In this document: one piece after another, positions 17,234 through 26,600 of the stretch
Position numbering within the stretch: position 1 is the first letter of the stretch
Layout: the number at the start of each line of letters is the position of its first letter
Assembly (NCBI GenBank): GCA_002367105.1
Contig: DFCS01000023.1
Location: forward strand, 26,849-90,848
Direction: 5' to 3'
DNA: 64,000 nt
Origin: Hungatella sp. UBA3048
GTDB taxonomy: Bacteria; Bacillota; Clostridia; Lachnospirales; Lachnospiraceae
Made by a program: the position numbers and the translations under genes
Notes under the pieces: model-generated
What the model was told of the DNA's origin: nothing
Database searches by the model: none
Seen by the model: only the letters and a program-made list of their open reading frames with translations

Positions 17234-18079
17234 ATGACCTTCCTTCACCGGATGGGTTCCTTTGGCGGAAAGCTCTATTCCACACATATCGGAGAAACCG
17301 ATATTGCCATGGGGGATACCAGCCGGCTGACACGTGCGGTAGAGTGGGTATCAAAAAATCAGGGCATAAAAACGATCTTCCTGCTGCCCTCCTCCGTACC
17401 GGAGGTAATTGGAACCGACTTAAAAGCACTGGCTCAGGAGCTGTCGCCCCAATTTCCCGATACATGCCTGATCCCTCTGACTGCAGGTGGATTTGATGTC
17501 TGCGGACACAAGGGGGTGGAATATACTCTTTTAGAGCTCTGCAAAACCTTGCCAAGGGAAGTGCATCAAACGAAACAGCCCTCCTTTAACATCATCGGCT
17601 CCTGCGCGGACATGTTTCGTTTTCATGCTGATGCCGCTGAGATCGCCCGGCTGGAAAAAGAAAATGCACTGGAGCAAATAGCGCCAATGCAGACGGTACT
17701 GGCCCGTTTCCTCCGTGTCCACAGAGAGGAAAATAAGCTGGTTCTTGCGGGATATGCAGATGTCGTGCCTGGAATTGCGGAATACGGAAAAGAATGTTTT
17801 AGATTTTCACGAACCGAATGTTATTGTGATTGTCCCGAAATGACAGGAGAAGATATGGACTATCTGGATGACTCCGCCAAAGAGAGGGTTGCATACGATT
17901 CAAAGGGCTTTCTTATGGGCAGCGGTGAACTGTTCCGCATGGCGAAAAGAGACCAGAGCCTGCAGATCGCTGTACCTGACCACATCTGGCGCCATGCCTA
18001 TGAACCTCCGCTTGCCGGTTTCCGGGGATCGGTAAATCTGGCGGCAGTGTGGATCAACGAAATGGCGAGGATGCACTGA
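17234..18079 (+). CDS. Nitrogenase component 1-like protein, truncated or atypical
   Basis: 281 residues. LYSTHIGETDIAMGDTSRL, then IFLLPSSVPEVIGTDLKALA, matches the second helix-strand unit of NifD/NifK-like proteins, and GFRGSVNLAAVWINEMA resembles their C-terminal end. Family members usually have over 400 residues. Here the N-terminal region with the first cluster cysteine is absent, and the usual TCVPE cysteine is replaced by Ser (SSVPE), so a normal P-cluster is unlikely. No second component-1 gene or NifH-like gene is nearby, unlike functional nitrogenase-like enzymes. Immediately upstream, in another frame, coding-like sequence (ATGCCTATGGTGGTTATG at about 17208) may be a decayed start. 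Most likely it is a degenerate relic, possibly with internal deletion. Confidence 0.6.
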   Translation: MTFLHRMGSFGGKLYSTHIGETDIAMGDTSRLTRAVEWVSKNQGIKTIFLLPSSVPEVIGTDLKALAQELSPQFPDTCLIPLTAGGFDVCGHKGVEYTLLELCKTLPREVHQTKQPSFNIIGSCADMFRFHADAAEIARLEKENALEQIAPMQTVLARFLRVHREENKLVLAGYADVVPGIAEYGKECFRFSRTECYCDCPEMTGEDMDYLDDSAKERVAYDSKGFLMGSGELFRMAKRDQSLQIAVPDHIWRHAYEPPLAGFRGSVNLAAVWINEMARMH

Positions 18080-18108
18080 CACTTGCAGCATCAGGAAATA
18101 ACATTAAA

Positions 18109-18136
18109 AAGGACAGGTTATAACGCTCCTGTCCTT
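18109..18136. terminator. Rho-independent terminator, bidirectional
   Basis: AAGGACAGG and CCTGTCCTT arms pair around a 10-nt loop, with A and T runs flanking both sides. It sits between the convergent nitrogenase-like gene and the wall-binding protein gene. Confidence 0.8.
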
Positions 18137-18162
18137 CTTTATCTATACAGTATTCTATCTGT

Positions 18163-19155
18163 TTATGATTGGATCCAGGCTCCGTCGCTTCCTACCTCAA
18201 ACCCGTCCGGCGTCGTAGTATTTATAAGCATAGCCCCACCTTCTCCGCAATAATACCATATGGAGTTCCAATTGACCCAGCCTGTAACCATATACCCGGA
18301 ACCGTTAAAATAATACCAGCAATCATCAATATACTGCCAGTTGCTGACGGTATAGCTTTTGTCCGCATTACAATACCACCAGCCTGTGCTGTCCTTCAGC
18401 CATGCACCGGTTCCTGGACTGCTTCCTGGTCCTGAAACGCTGCTTGAGCTTTTAGAACTGATCTCCTCAGCCACATCGGATGAAACATACCAGCTGTCAG
18501 ATTCTTCCCAACTGCCTTTATTGGATGAGTTGTAAACTCCCCGTACTTTGAAAGAATAATTGCCGCTATTCGTCATATAGCTTGAAAAATCATAGCTGGT
18601 ATTGGTGGTTGTAAGCACGGAAGTTACTGCATTGCTTCCCCTGTAAAGTCGTACCTCATATTTATTGGCATCCTCACATTCATCCCAAAAGCCTGTGCCG
18701 TTGCCTTCATCCCACTCCAGGTTACTCACTGCCAGCTCATGATCACTTTCATCATCCTCCAAAGCATCCAGTGTTATATAGACAATCAGCTTACTGCTGC
18801 TCCGGCTGACAGAACTGACCGTCCCGTCAGAACCGCTAAGGCTTACACTGCTTTTGGAAAAACCAGAGGCAAAGTAATAATCGCCTTCTGCTTCTAAAGT
18901 AACCTTTAATTTGGGCTTATTTCCATCCTTCCACTCTTCATCCGGTATATTTGTAACCTCAACATCATTGATACTGAATCTGCTGGAACTGGAAGTGACT
19001 GATACATCACTGCCGCTTTCTCCCGCCTCAATCTCCGATGCTATGTAAAGCGAAACACTGCTGATCTGGGTTCCCGTTGCCGCCAATGCCGTAATTGGAA
19101 TCACAGATAAAATAGCTGCTGTGATAAATGCTGCAGACCTCTTTAACATATACAT
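18163..19155 (-). CDS. Secreted cell-wall-binding repeat protein
   Basis: 330 residues; the ATG follows AGGAGG by 7 nt. Residues 1-26 form a signal peptide ending PITALA. Residues 27 to about 240 are Ser/Thr-rich beta domains without a family I can name; the second half of this part has a fibronectin-like NKYEVRLYRG and YSFKVRGVYNS pattern. Residues about 250-328 hold three to four aromatic/glycine choline-binding-type repeats (TGWWYCNADKSYTVSNWQYI, CWYYFNGSGYMVTGWV, IWYYCGEGGAMLINT), which anchor proteins to teichoic acids outside the cell. Such proteins are abundant in Lachnospiraceae. It is monocistronic, with a shared terminator downstream. Its role is probably surface adhesion or wall maintenance; no catalytic domain is seen. 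Confidence 0.88.
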   Translation of the reverse strand: MYMLKRSAAFITAAILSVIPITALAATGTQISSVSLYIASEIEAGESGSDVSVTSSSSRFSINDVEVTNIPDEEWKDGNKPKLKVTLEAEGDYYFASGFSKSSVSLSGSDGTVSSVSRSSSKLIVYITLDALEDDESDHELAVSNLEWDEGNGTGFWDECEDANKYEVRLYRGSNAVTSVLTTTNTSYDFSSYMTNSGNYSFKVRGVYNSSNKGSWEESDSWYVSSDVAEEISSKSSSSVSGPGSSPGTGAWLKDSTGWWYCNADKSYTVSNWQYIDDCWYYFNGSGYMVTGWVNWNSIWYYCGEGGAMLINTTTPDGFEVGSDGAWIQS

Positions 19156-19308
19156 ATAAATTCCTCCTCACTCTAGTTTAATCAAAATTTTTATCTGCTT
19201 CTTTTTTACCATGTAAAGCTGAAACAAACCTTAAATTTCATCAGGTAAATTGTGATTTTTTTATGAATTTGAATATAAATATGAATACGAAAAGTCAGAT
19301 CACTTCCA

Positions 19309-20403
19309 TTAGCATGCGGCTTCTGAAGCGATTCCGTCATAAACTGCCCCCGGCTGGAATAACGTCAGCAAAAATGACGTTAAAAACCCGGCAAAGCAGC
19401 TCACGACAAACAGCCCAAATCCCCTTCCCAGAAAAACAGGTAATGTAATCATACTTGGAAAAGCAAAGGTCATTGCCTGAGCTCCCGAAAATCCCGCAAT
19501 GGCTCCTCCCACCCCACCGCCGATGCATACTGCAATCATGGGCTTCTTTAACGGCAGGTTTACGCCGAACATGGCCGGTTCTGTAACTCCGAAACATGCG
19601 GATACTACGGCAGATAAGCAGAGGGACCGGAATTTTTTATCCTTACTTCTCAAACACACCGCAAGTGCCGCACCAGCCTGGGCAAATACTGCCGGCCCGA
19701 TCAAAGCCAGTATGGTATCAGAGCCTTTTACAGAAATATTATTCATCGCAACCAGTACAAAACTCCAGTGGAAACCAAATATGACCATCGGCTGGATCAC
19801 CGCTCCTAATATTGCACCGGCAATCATTGGGCTGATCTGATATACAAATTCATAAGCCGCAGCCAGACCGTCTCCGATTACATTCCCGATTGGACCGAAT
19901 ACAAACAGTGTGACCAGTCCAACGGCCACAATACAGATCAAGGGGGTAAAAAAACCTTTTATCAGATCCGGCAGTATTTTATTTACCACCCGTTCCACAT
20001 ATACAAGAAGTCCCACCGCCAGGATGATGGGGATCACACCAGAATGATATATAACGGCCTTCATGGGAATTCCGGCAAAAAATATGTTAGTACCGGCCTC
20101 AAATACTTTAGTTAGGGAAGGATACAAAAGTACCCCGCCGATGACCACTGCAGTAAATGGGTCGCAGCCAAATTTCTTTGCCGCGGTAAATGCCAGTACC
20201 ATAGGCAGAAAATAAAACAGGCTGTCTGCCATGGCGTTTAACACCAGATAAGTATCACTTGTTCCTGACACAATATTAGATGCGGTGAGAATGGTCAATA
20301 TGCCTTTTAATATTCCTGCCGCGCTTAACAGATTGATAATAGGCAGGAATATTCCTGAGATCCCATCGATCATAACATTAATCATTGACTTTTTTTCTTT
20401 CAT
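19309..20403 (-). CDS. PTS EIIC component, glucose/beta-glucoside superfamily, stand-alone
   Basis: 364 residues from an ATG at 20403 that has AGGAGAG 7 nt upstream. The whole protein is a membrane EIIC domain: early SGIFLPIINLLSAAGILKG, the sugar-site region FGFHWSFVLVAMNNI and the conserved CFGVTEPAMFGVNLP. BglF-type enzymes carry a IIB domain before and a IIA domain after IIC. Neither is present and none is encoded in the window, so phosphoryl transfer would need IIB and IIA proteins from elsewhere. No glycosidase or antiterminator gene is adjacent. The substrate is probably a beta-glucoside or related sugar. The 150-nt gap downstream before the wall-protein gene is AT-rich and otherwise empty. 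Confidence 0.87.
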   Translation of the reverse strand: MKEKKSMINVMIDGISGIFLPIINLLSAAGILKGILTILTASNIVSGTSDTYLVLNAMADSLFYFLPMVLAFTAAKKFGCDPFTAVVIGGVLLYPSLTKVFEAGTNIFFAGIPMKAVIYHSGVIPIILAVGLLVYVERVVNKILPDLIKGFFTPLICIVAVGLVTLFVFGPIGNVIGDGLAAAYEFVYQISPMIAGAILGAVIQPMVIFGFHWSFVLVAMNNISVKGSDTILALIGPAVFAQAGAALAVCLRSKDKKFRSLCLSAVVSACFGVTEPAMFGVNLPLKKPMIAVCIGGGVGGAIAGFSGAQAMTFAFPSMITLPVFLGRGFGLFVVSCFAGFLTSFLLTLFQPGAVYDGIASEAAC

Positions 20404-20605
20404 GTCTACTCTCCTATGGTGAAACGTTCTCTGCGTAGATTTCCTTTTTCCGCTTCTGCCATTGTAACACATTTCGCATTATTTTCCATATGATTTTTTT
20501 CCGGTCCCCTGTTGCAGACTGTACCAGATGACAGCCATGAAACCTGATAAAGAAGTCCTTAAAAATCCTGGAATTTGTTAAAATATATGATCACGAAAGA
20601 ATTAA

Positions 20606-20635
20606 GTTTCATATCAAAGTGTAAGGATATGAAAC
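20606..20635. repeat. Inverted repeat GTTTCATATC/GATATGAAAC
   Basis: Perfect 10-nt arms separated by 10 nt, between the PTS IIC gene and the terminator at 20637-20677. It could be a protein-binding site or an accessory hairpin. Apart from these two structures and probable promoter elements for the PTS gene (TACAAT near 20460), I see nothing in the gap 20404-20722. Confidence 0.5.
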
Positions 20636-20636
20636 A

Positions 20637-20677
20637 AAATCCCCTGCATCTGGATTAACCGCAGATGCAGGGGATTT
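20637..20677 (-). terminator. Terminator of the 172-residue unknown gene
   Basis: Sixteen-nt arms AAATCCCCTGCATCTG and CAGATGCAGGGGATTT with a 9-nt loop, followed on the minus strand by TTTTGTTT. It lies just downstream of the gene ending at 20723. Confidence 0.8.
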
Positions 20678-20722
20678 CAGAATGCAGGCAGCATGACACA
20701 AATGCACTGAATTATAACTGCC

Positions 20723-21241
20723 TTATCTATAAGTACTCTCTGTTTTCATGGCAATTTCTTTTATCATACGCATCAGTTCCAACGCGCTTCGGAAGCAAAT
20801 ATACTTTTGTGATGTTATCTTTCCGATCACTCTCCCCTGCATGCTGGCATTCTGACGGAACTCTATTTTGATTAAGAGCGTATTCTTTGCCCGATTGGCC
20901 TGTGAATACAGAACCATACTGTTCTGCAGCTGAATGCTGGCCTTTTCTGGTATTCTGTTTTTTCTCCTGGTCCTGAGCACATACTGATCAGCCAATTTTT
21001 TATTTAGAAACCTTGGCTCCGTAGTTGGTTGAGGGGTACCGATCCAGTCGCATATTTCATCTATTTTAAGAATCAGATCACCGATACCAAAAAAGCAGAC
21101 AGGCTTTTCTATGTAACAATTAAGGATTTCGCCATAAAAATCTTCCCCTTCTTTTCCATGAAAGCAAATCAGCATTGTGCTGATACGGTCGGTTACAGTC
21201 ATGGCGCTGCAGATATCCTGTATTTCTTCACTTTTTACCAT
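20723..21241 (-). CDS. Hypothetical protein
   Basis: 172 residues from the ATG at 21241, which has GAGGAG 9 nt upstream; an upstream in-frame ATG at 21292 would give 189 residues but has no ribosome-binding site. I do not recognise a family. Visible features are a hydrophobic beta-like stretch (STMLICFHG), GEILNCYIEKPVCFFGIGDL, the segment CDWIGTPQPTTEPRFLN, a basic central RTRRKN and a C-terminal FRSALELMRMIKEIA. The latter, an R/F-S-x-LELMR-type tail, I have the impression of seeing in other short clostridial unknowns. There is no signal peptide or membrane helix, so it is probably cytosolic. It follows a 51-codon ORF and ends at its own terminator. Confidence 0.7.
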   Translation of the reverse strand: MVKSEEIQDICSAMTVTDRISTMLICFHGKEGEDFYGEILNCYIEKPVCFFGIGDLILKIDEICDWIGTPQPTTEPRFLNKKLADQYVLRTRRKNRIPEKASIQLQNSMVLYSQANRAKNTLLIKIEFRQNASMQGRVIGKITSQKYICFRSALELMRMIKEIAMKTESTYR

Positions 21242-21288
21242 ACAATCCTTCTCCTCTTTCGTATCTGTGTTTATCAGATTTTCATCTG

Positions 21289-21444
21289 TCATCTGAAAGC
21301 ATTGTAAAAACTTATTCTCTGTTTTTGTTCGTAGTGAGTGACTGAATTTTTTTTATCAGAACCGGATAAAGCATATACAGCCACACCGGACAGCCGCGTT
21401 ACACGAATAACGGATTCTTTTTCGTTATTAATTCCGTTTACCAT
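21289..21444 (-). CDS. Small ORF upstream of the 172-residue unknown gene
   Basis: 51 codons from an ATG at 21444 with GGAG 7 nt upstream. The stop (TGA) overlaps the alternative ATG of the next gene at 21292 as ATGA. The product is basic and Ser/Val-rich (ESVIRVTRLSGVAVYALSGS); no family is recognised. The same frame stays open upstream for about 40 codons with protein-like composition (YSSQPFWLPLFDELQSIYWS), without a start codon, so the ORF may be the end of a longer broken gene. The ribosome-binding GGAG lies in a 7-bp hairpin (21452-21471: CTCCAAT, then ATTGGAG). Confidence 0.4.
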   Translation of the reverse strand: MVNGINNEKESVIRVTRLSGVAVYALSGSDKKNSVTHYEQKQRISFYNAFR

Positions 21445-21726
21445 ATTCAGGCTCCAATAGATGGATTGGAGTTCGTCAAAAAGCGGGAGCCAGAATGGCT
21501 GGCTGGAGTAATTCGTTGCTGCGGCATGTTTTAACCGATATTTTTTTATTACTTTATCCCATTTTTCTCAATTTGTATTGATTAATGGATAAACGGCAGT
21601 CTTTTTGCTCCAAACTACACCACTGTTCCCGTGGTGGTCAAGTAGTCTTTGACTTGTCGTTCATCTGGTAAAAATGTCCGAATACCAAGGATAAGCCAGA
21701 ATATTAATTTCTTAATTAATTAAATA

Positions 21727-21760
21727 AACCGGTGTCAGGACTCAAATCCTGGCACCGGTT
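21727..21760 (-). terminator. Terminator downstream of the HTH regulator
   Basis: Fourteen-nt arms starting AACCGGTG pair around a 6-nt loop with one wobble, and T-rich runs follow on either strand. It lies 130 nt after the regulator stop. The surrounding gap 21445-21887 otherwise holds only the decayed reading frame noted at 21445-21563 and AT-rich sequence. Confidence 0.75.
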
Positions 21761-21887
21761 TTCTTTATACATGAATAAATTTAAATTTTTGACATCAGCA
21801 AAGGGAGATGATACCTCCATTATTACCACGGTAATCTTATTCCGTTTCATAATATCTTTTGCAGCCTCCAAAATGTAGTTCCAGGCT

Positions 21888-23336
21888 TTATACCTTAGCC
21901 TTTGGAACCTTCTGTACATTTTTATAAAGCGGATCTGCCAAAGTTCCTGACATCTCATCGAGATACGCCAGCCATAAGTCAGGGCTGAAATCCAGTAATT
22001 TCATCGTACTTTCTGATGTTTCCCTGCTTAAAATCAACTGAAAAAGATCCGTTTCAAAGCAATGGATTTTTTCAGTTTTATAATCATGGTCAATCGTATA
22101 AATCAGATTTAGCCCCTGTAAACAGAATACTGCCGCTTTCGGCTGTTCACTGTTCACGATTCTGACTTTATCAGAACTTTTATCATTAATAAAAGTATTA
22201 AACCTTTGTAGGTATGGGATACGCTCCTCAGGCGGAAAATCAACGACGCCAAAAAGAGGTACAATCGCTTTTCCCGTAGAGCAAAAACCAAGCATCGCAT
22301 CCACAGTCACGAAAAAAGCAGTTTCCTTATCAAGTATTCTATGGAAAAGCTCCAGAATGGCTCTTTTTGAGACCGCTCTCCCGTTCACAGGCTCCAAATC
22401 TTTTTCTCCGATTAAATAACCAATGGATATAAAATTATATACGGCATCCACATGCATGTCCATAAGCCTGGTTAGAATAGATGAATCTGCTTCTAAAGCA
22501 GTTACTGCTTCCCTTCCGCTATAGCTTATTTTCTTAGCCTCCTTCTTTACAAGTGAATTATAGAAGACGTTTAAATAGCCTTTATGGCTGACAAAGGTCA
22601 TAAGGGGCATCCCATCCAGCTGAATACTGAAGATCAGAAGAAATTGCCCCTTTAAAAGTAAAAAGTTGCAATTCATTTCCTTAGTGATTTTCCATAAATT
22701 TAAGTCTACATACTCCTGCGCTCCTACTATGTAGGAAAGAATATTGGTATTATAATCGATGGCAGACGCCTCAATCTCGGACATATCAAAATAGTGGTTA
22801 AAAACAGCTTTTTCCCCTTTCCGTGACCCTGATATTTTTATTCTTTGGAAAATATCGGAATATGACTGGTCAAAAAAAGAAAGGGTGCTGTAAAACTCAA
22901 GGGGAAAATCATGATTATCCATGATATGATCGGAAACAAGCACACAAAACATGTTCAGAATGGTCTTTTTCCCCAGAAAGCTGGCTTCTCTGTCCGGATG
23001 TCCCAGATTTCCATTGTTCTCCTCATCAAAGTCTTTATCAAAAGCATATTCTATGGCATAGGCCAGAAATAGTTCCAGTTCATACCTGGAACTAAAGTTA
23101 TATATGACCGGAAAAATATGAATAAATTTCAAATAACAGCCATGGCCATACAGAATCTCGGCAAAATAAGAAGCAGCCTGCCTGCTGAATGCTCTCTTTT
23201 CCTTTAAAAAAGGCAGCCTTCCTCCTTTTAGAATCTTACTTAATCCACTAGGAGTCATATTCATGCTGATTGCAAAATCTGTTTTCGGCGTCTGTGCAAT
23301 ATCTATCAGCTCTTCAAGCAATTTACCGGTTTTCAT
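21888..23336 (-). CDS. Large HTH-containing regulator divergent from the adhesin gene
   Basis: About 482 residues from the ATG at 23336, which has GGGGGAG upstream; a longer start at 23381 is possible. Residues 1-60 look like a Xre/Cro-type helix-turn-helix (LIDIAQTPKTDFAISMNMTP, then SGLSKILKGG). The remaining 420 residues match no family I know: mixed alpha/beta, no Walker motif, no receiver domain, no membrane helix; ETAFFVTVDAMLGFCSTGKA is a notable hydrophobic stretch. The gene is transcribed away from the giant adhesin, and the 315-nt gap between them holds phased GTAAC sites. Inference: it regulates the adhesin, perhaps as an activator because the adhesin promoter lacks a clear -35. 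Other large Xre-like surface-gene regulators such as Mga/Rgg are possible analogies only. Confidence 0.68.
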   Translation of the reverse strand: MKTGKLLEELIDIAQTPKTDFAISMNMTPSGLSKILKGGRLPFLKEKRAFSRQAASYFAEILYGHGCYLKFIHIFPVIYNFSSRYELELFLAYAIEYAFDKDFDEENNGNLGHPDREASFLGKKTILNMFCVLVSDHIMDNHDFPLEFYSTLSFFDQSYSDIFQRIKISGSRKGEKAVFNHYFDMSEIEASAIDYNTNILSYIVGAQEYVDLNLWKITKEMNCNFLLLKGQFLLIFSIQLDGMPLMTFVSHKGYLNVFYNSLVKKEAKKISYSGREAVTALEADSSILTRLMDMHVDAVYNFISIGYLIGEKDLEPVNGRAVSKRAILELFHRILDKETAFFVTVDAMLGFCSTGKAIVPLFGVVDFPPEERIPYLQRFNTFINDKSSDKVRIVNSEQPKAAVFCLQGLNLIYTIDHDYKTEKIHCFETDLFQLILSRETSESTMKLLDFSPDLWLAYLDEMSGTLADPLYKNVQKVPKAKV

Positions 23337-23374
23337 CTCTTGCTCCCCCACTATTTCACTTTCTGGAAAATATT

Positions 23375-23515
23375 GTAACATGATTTATCTCTTTTGTCTA
23401 TTTTAGTGTAACCTTTTATCTCTCTTTTCCTATTTTGGAAAATAAAGTTACTTATTTTTTCTTTCTTGTCTATTTTCCCGTAACTTTTTTTAAAAACTTT
23501 CAAGCGTCAGGTAAC
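23375..23515. promoter_or_regulatory. Phased GTAAC array in the regulator/adhesin intergenic region
   Basis: GTAAC or GTTAC occurs at 23375, 23408, 23447, 23480 and 23511, spaced 33, 39, 33 and 31 nt, close to whole turns of DNA. Two copies share the longer form TTGTCTATTTT-N3-GTAAC-N-TTTT (about 23394 and 23466). A TATAAT at 23525-23530 lacks a good -35 at the right distance. The array is a plausible cooperative binding site for the divergent HTH protein. Confidence 0.5.
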
Positions 23516-23651
23516 GCAACTTTATATAATCTTCATAGAATTCTTTGCGCTGAATTCAGATCGGCGGAAGAATTACTACAAATACAAAGCCGTAATTCTC
23601 AGGCATATGCCTGAAATTAGATGAAAGGCAGTACCAAAAGGAGGAATGAGA

Positions 23652-26600
23652 TTGAAAATAAGAAAACAAAGACGGCTGGTAAGCTGGCTGTTGGTACTAA
23701 TGATGGTGCTGAACGTGTTTTCGCCGCTCAACAATGTTTGGGCAAAAGAACTGGATACAATGAATGACAGTTCTGACCATGTAATCGAGATCAGCAATCA
23801 TGACAATGTAGCTACCGGTAGTCAGGCGCATAAGCCGGATTCTTCTGGGAAGGAGGAAAAAAACAATACTCCGGATGAGCCTGAAGAATTGGATGAAGGC
23901 CAGGTAAACGAACCAACCACAGCCACAGATTCCAACGCTTCCACGCCTTCCGGCAATTTAAGTCTACTGCCGGAATTTATGGATATGGTGCCAAAGGATG
24001 TAACAGAGTTACTTGGTAATTTAACCATATCGATCAATCAGAATGGTTCATCTGTCACAGAAATCATCGCCGGGCAGAATTTTACGGTTGAAGGTTCCTT
24101 TGATGTACCGGTAGAGGGAGATAGCATAAGCGATCCTGACCAATACGTTAGCTATGGAGACTATGCAATTCTGAAGTTGGATGACAGCATAACAATAGTA
24201 GGTTCACCAACACTTACTTTACTGTTTAATGGAGAAAAGGTCGGAACACTTACTTTCGAAAATGGTCAGGCAAGGATCGACTTTAATGGGGAAGAGCTTA
24301 AGGATCCGGGCATATCGAATGTCAACTGCAAATTCGATGCTGCCATGAAATACACCGGCTCCGATGTAACGGAAGAAAACCCCAAAAACAATGTTTATAT
24401 TTTAGGAAAAGAGTTCACGGTCAAGGCACCGGAGATTCCAATTACGCAGACCCAGATCAAAACCGGCCGGCTTTCCGATGACAAGACACAAATTGAATGG
24501 ACTGTTAAAGTAAACGCAAAAAAGAGCAGCGACATTTCTTTACTTGGTTATAAATTTCAGGATTATCTGACGAATGTCGGTGCGTATGTGGAAGATTCGT
24601 TTATGATCAATGGCAATGAGCCAAGCCCTAAGGTCATTCCTGATGACAGTAATCTGTTATCTTATGAATTTGGAGATGTGAAAGGAGAACAGATCATCAC
24701 CTTTCGCACGATGATTCCTGCGGGGATGCTGATCAATGGCGGTACAATCAATAATACCGCAAAGTTCGGAAAAGATACGCTGGTAAATACAAATACAGTT
24801 CCAATAACCATTCAGAAAAAAAACCTGATAAAAAAAGAGGGTAAGCCAGGAGACGGACTGAGTGAAGGTACATATAACCCCAATAACCGCACGATTACAT
24901 GGACTGTCACCGTTAATCAAGATCAGATACCCTTACAGGACTTGACCGTCACTGATAAACTTCCCACCAGTCCTGCAGGATTAAGCTGGAAGTCAGCGAA
25001 ATGGGAATATGAATCAGCGGCAGACACATGGGCAGAGTTGACTACGGGTGATGGGCTGACCGATGTACCCACCTATACAACGGAACCCGAGAACGGACAG
25101 TATACGCTGGCAGGAACTACCAGCAAGAAAGTCCGGCTGACGATTGTATGTGATGTCGCAAATGATGCATATGTAGGGGCTGTTAAAACCTATTGGAACA
25201 CCGCGACTCTGACCTGGACCGGAATGCCAAGTGGAACCTTTTCGGCTTCTGCCAATGTAGGCATTGGTATTGACAGCCTTACAAAAGGTTATGTATCAAC
25301 GGATTACTCCTTGCGCCAAATCGAATGGAAGGCAACCGTTGACTTAAAAAATCAATCAGGCTTTCAAGACCCTTCAAGCCTTAGAGTATACGACCTTTTG
25401 ATTTACGGTAATTCTGTAAACCTGGACAGCACAAACCTTAATACTTTGGTTGGCGGAGAATATAAAAAGATAGCACCAAAATATGGTCAGAAAGTTGTTA
25501 ATGAAAGTGGGACTGAGAATGAGAACTGGACTAAGAACGGTCTGAATTTTACCATTCAACCAGTTACGGTAAACTCTACACGCGTCGGTGACCTTCTTGT
25601 GGTCAGTGGGTTCAATACTGACAAGGCATACACTTACAATTTTAAATCACAGGTTCTCGACCCGAACATCTTTGCCGCAAATACAGGTAAATATATCAGC
25701 AATACCGCTTCCCTGTATTATGGAACAGTACATTTAGATGACGGAAATGCCGGAACCACTTACAACAGCAGCGTTTTAAACAAGCAGGTACTTAAAGCCG
25801 GAACAAAGACTGTTGGCGATAGCGGAAATGGGTTTAATTCACTGGATAAGACCGCAGTATTCCGCTTAAACATTAATAAGGATGGATTTGACCTGACTAG
25901 TGCAGACATCGAAAACGGAAAACTGGGCAAGGTGACAGTGACAGATACATTACCCGTTGGCTGGTCTTTTGTTGACATTGATACTGATGTGAAATATCAG
26001 CTCTATACTAGCAGCGATACTTTGGTTACGGATGATTCGGAGATTATAGAAAGCACTAATATTTCCGGCCAAAGTGCAGCATTTGTGTTCAAGAAGCTGG
26101 ATAAAGCTTACTACATCTTAGTAAAGGCGAAACTCTCTGACGACCAGTATTTAAAATATCTGGAGGCATCATATTCAAATGGAAGAACCGATCCATATCA
26201 GATTGCGACAAACACGGTCAAGATGACTGCAGAAGGTGATAATAAATGGAATCCAGAAACAACAACATCGGTTCAAGTATCGACGCAATTCCTGATTAAA
26301 AATGTAAATACGGGTAAAGAACCACTGGAGTGGATAATTAAATTTAATCCCTATGATTTACCGGATTTGAAAAATATAAAAATCACGGATAAAATACCCG
26401 TAGGACTTGAACTTCCTTTTGAACGGAACGGCTCCCTGGATCTTACCGCTTTCCATATTACAGAATATGATCAGATGATAAATGGAGCATTTCCAACCTC
26501 AGGAGGAAATGTGTTAACCACAGAGCAGTTGCAGGGCAGAATTACGTATGATAAAGATTCGCGCGCATTGACCTTTACCCCTACGGACGGTAAGTTATAT

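Noticed and set aside
21635..21710. Short protein-like frame ending DYLTTTGTVV on the minus strand
   Set aside because: No start codon after an upstream stop, about 35 codons only, and no recognised family.
21716..21958. 80-codon minus-strand ORF overlapping the end of the HTH regulator
   Set aside because: Its tail runs through the terminator hairpin, it overlaps a better gene, and it has no properly spaced ribosome-binding site.
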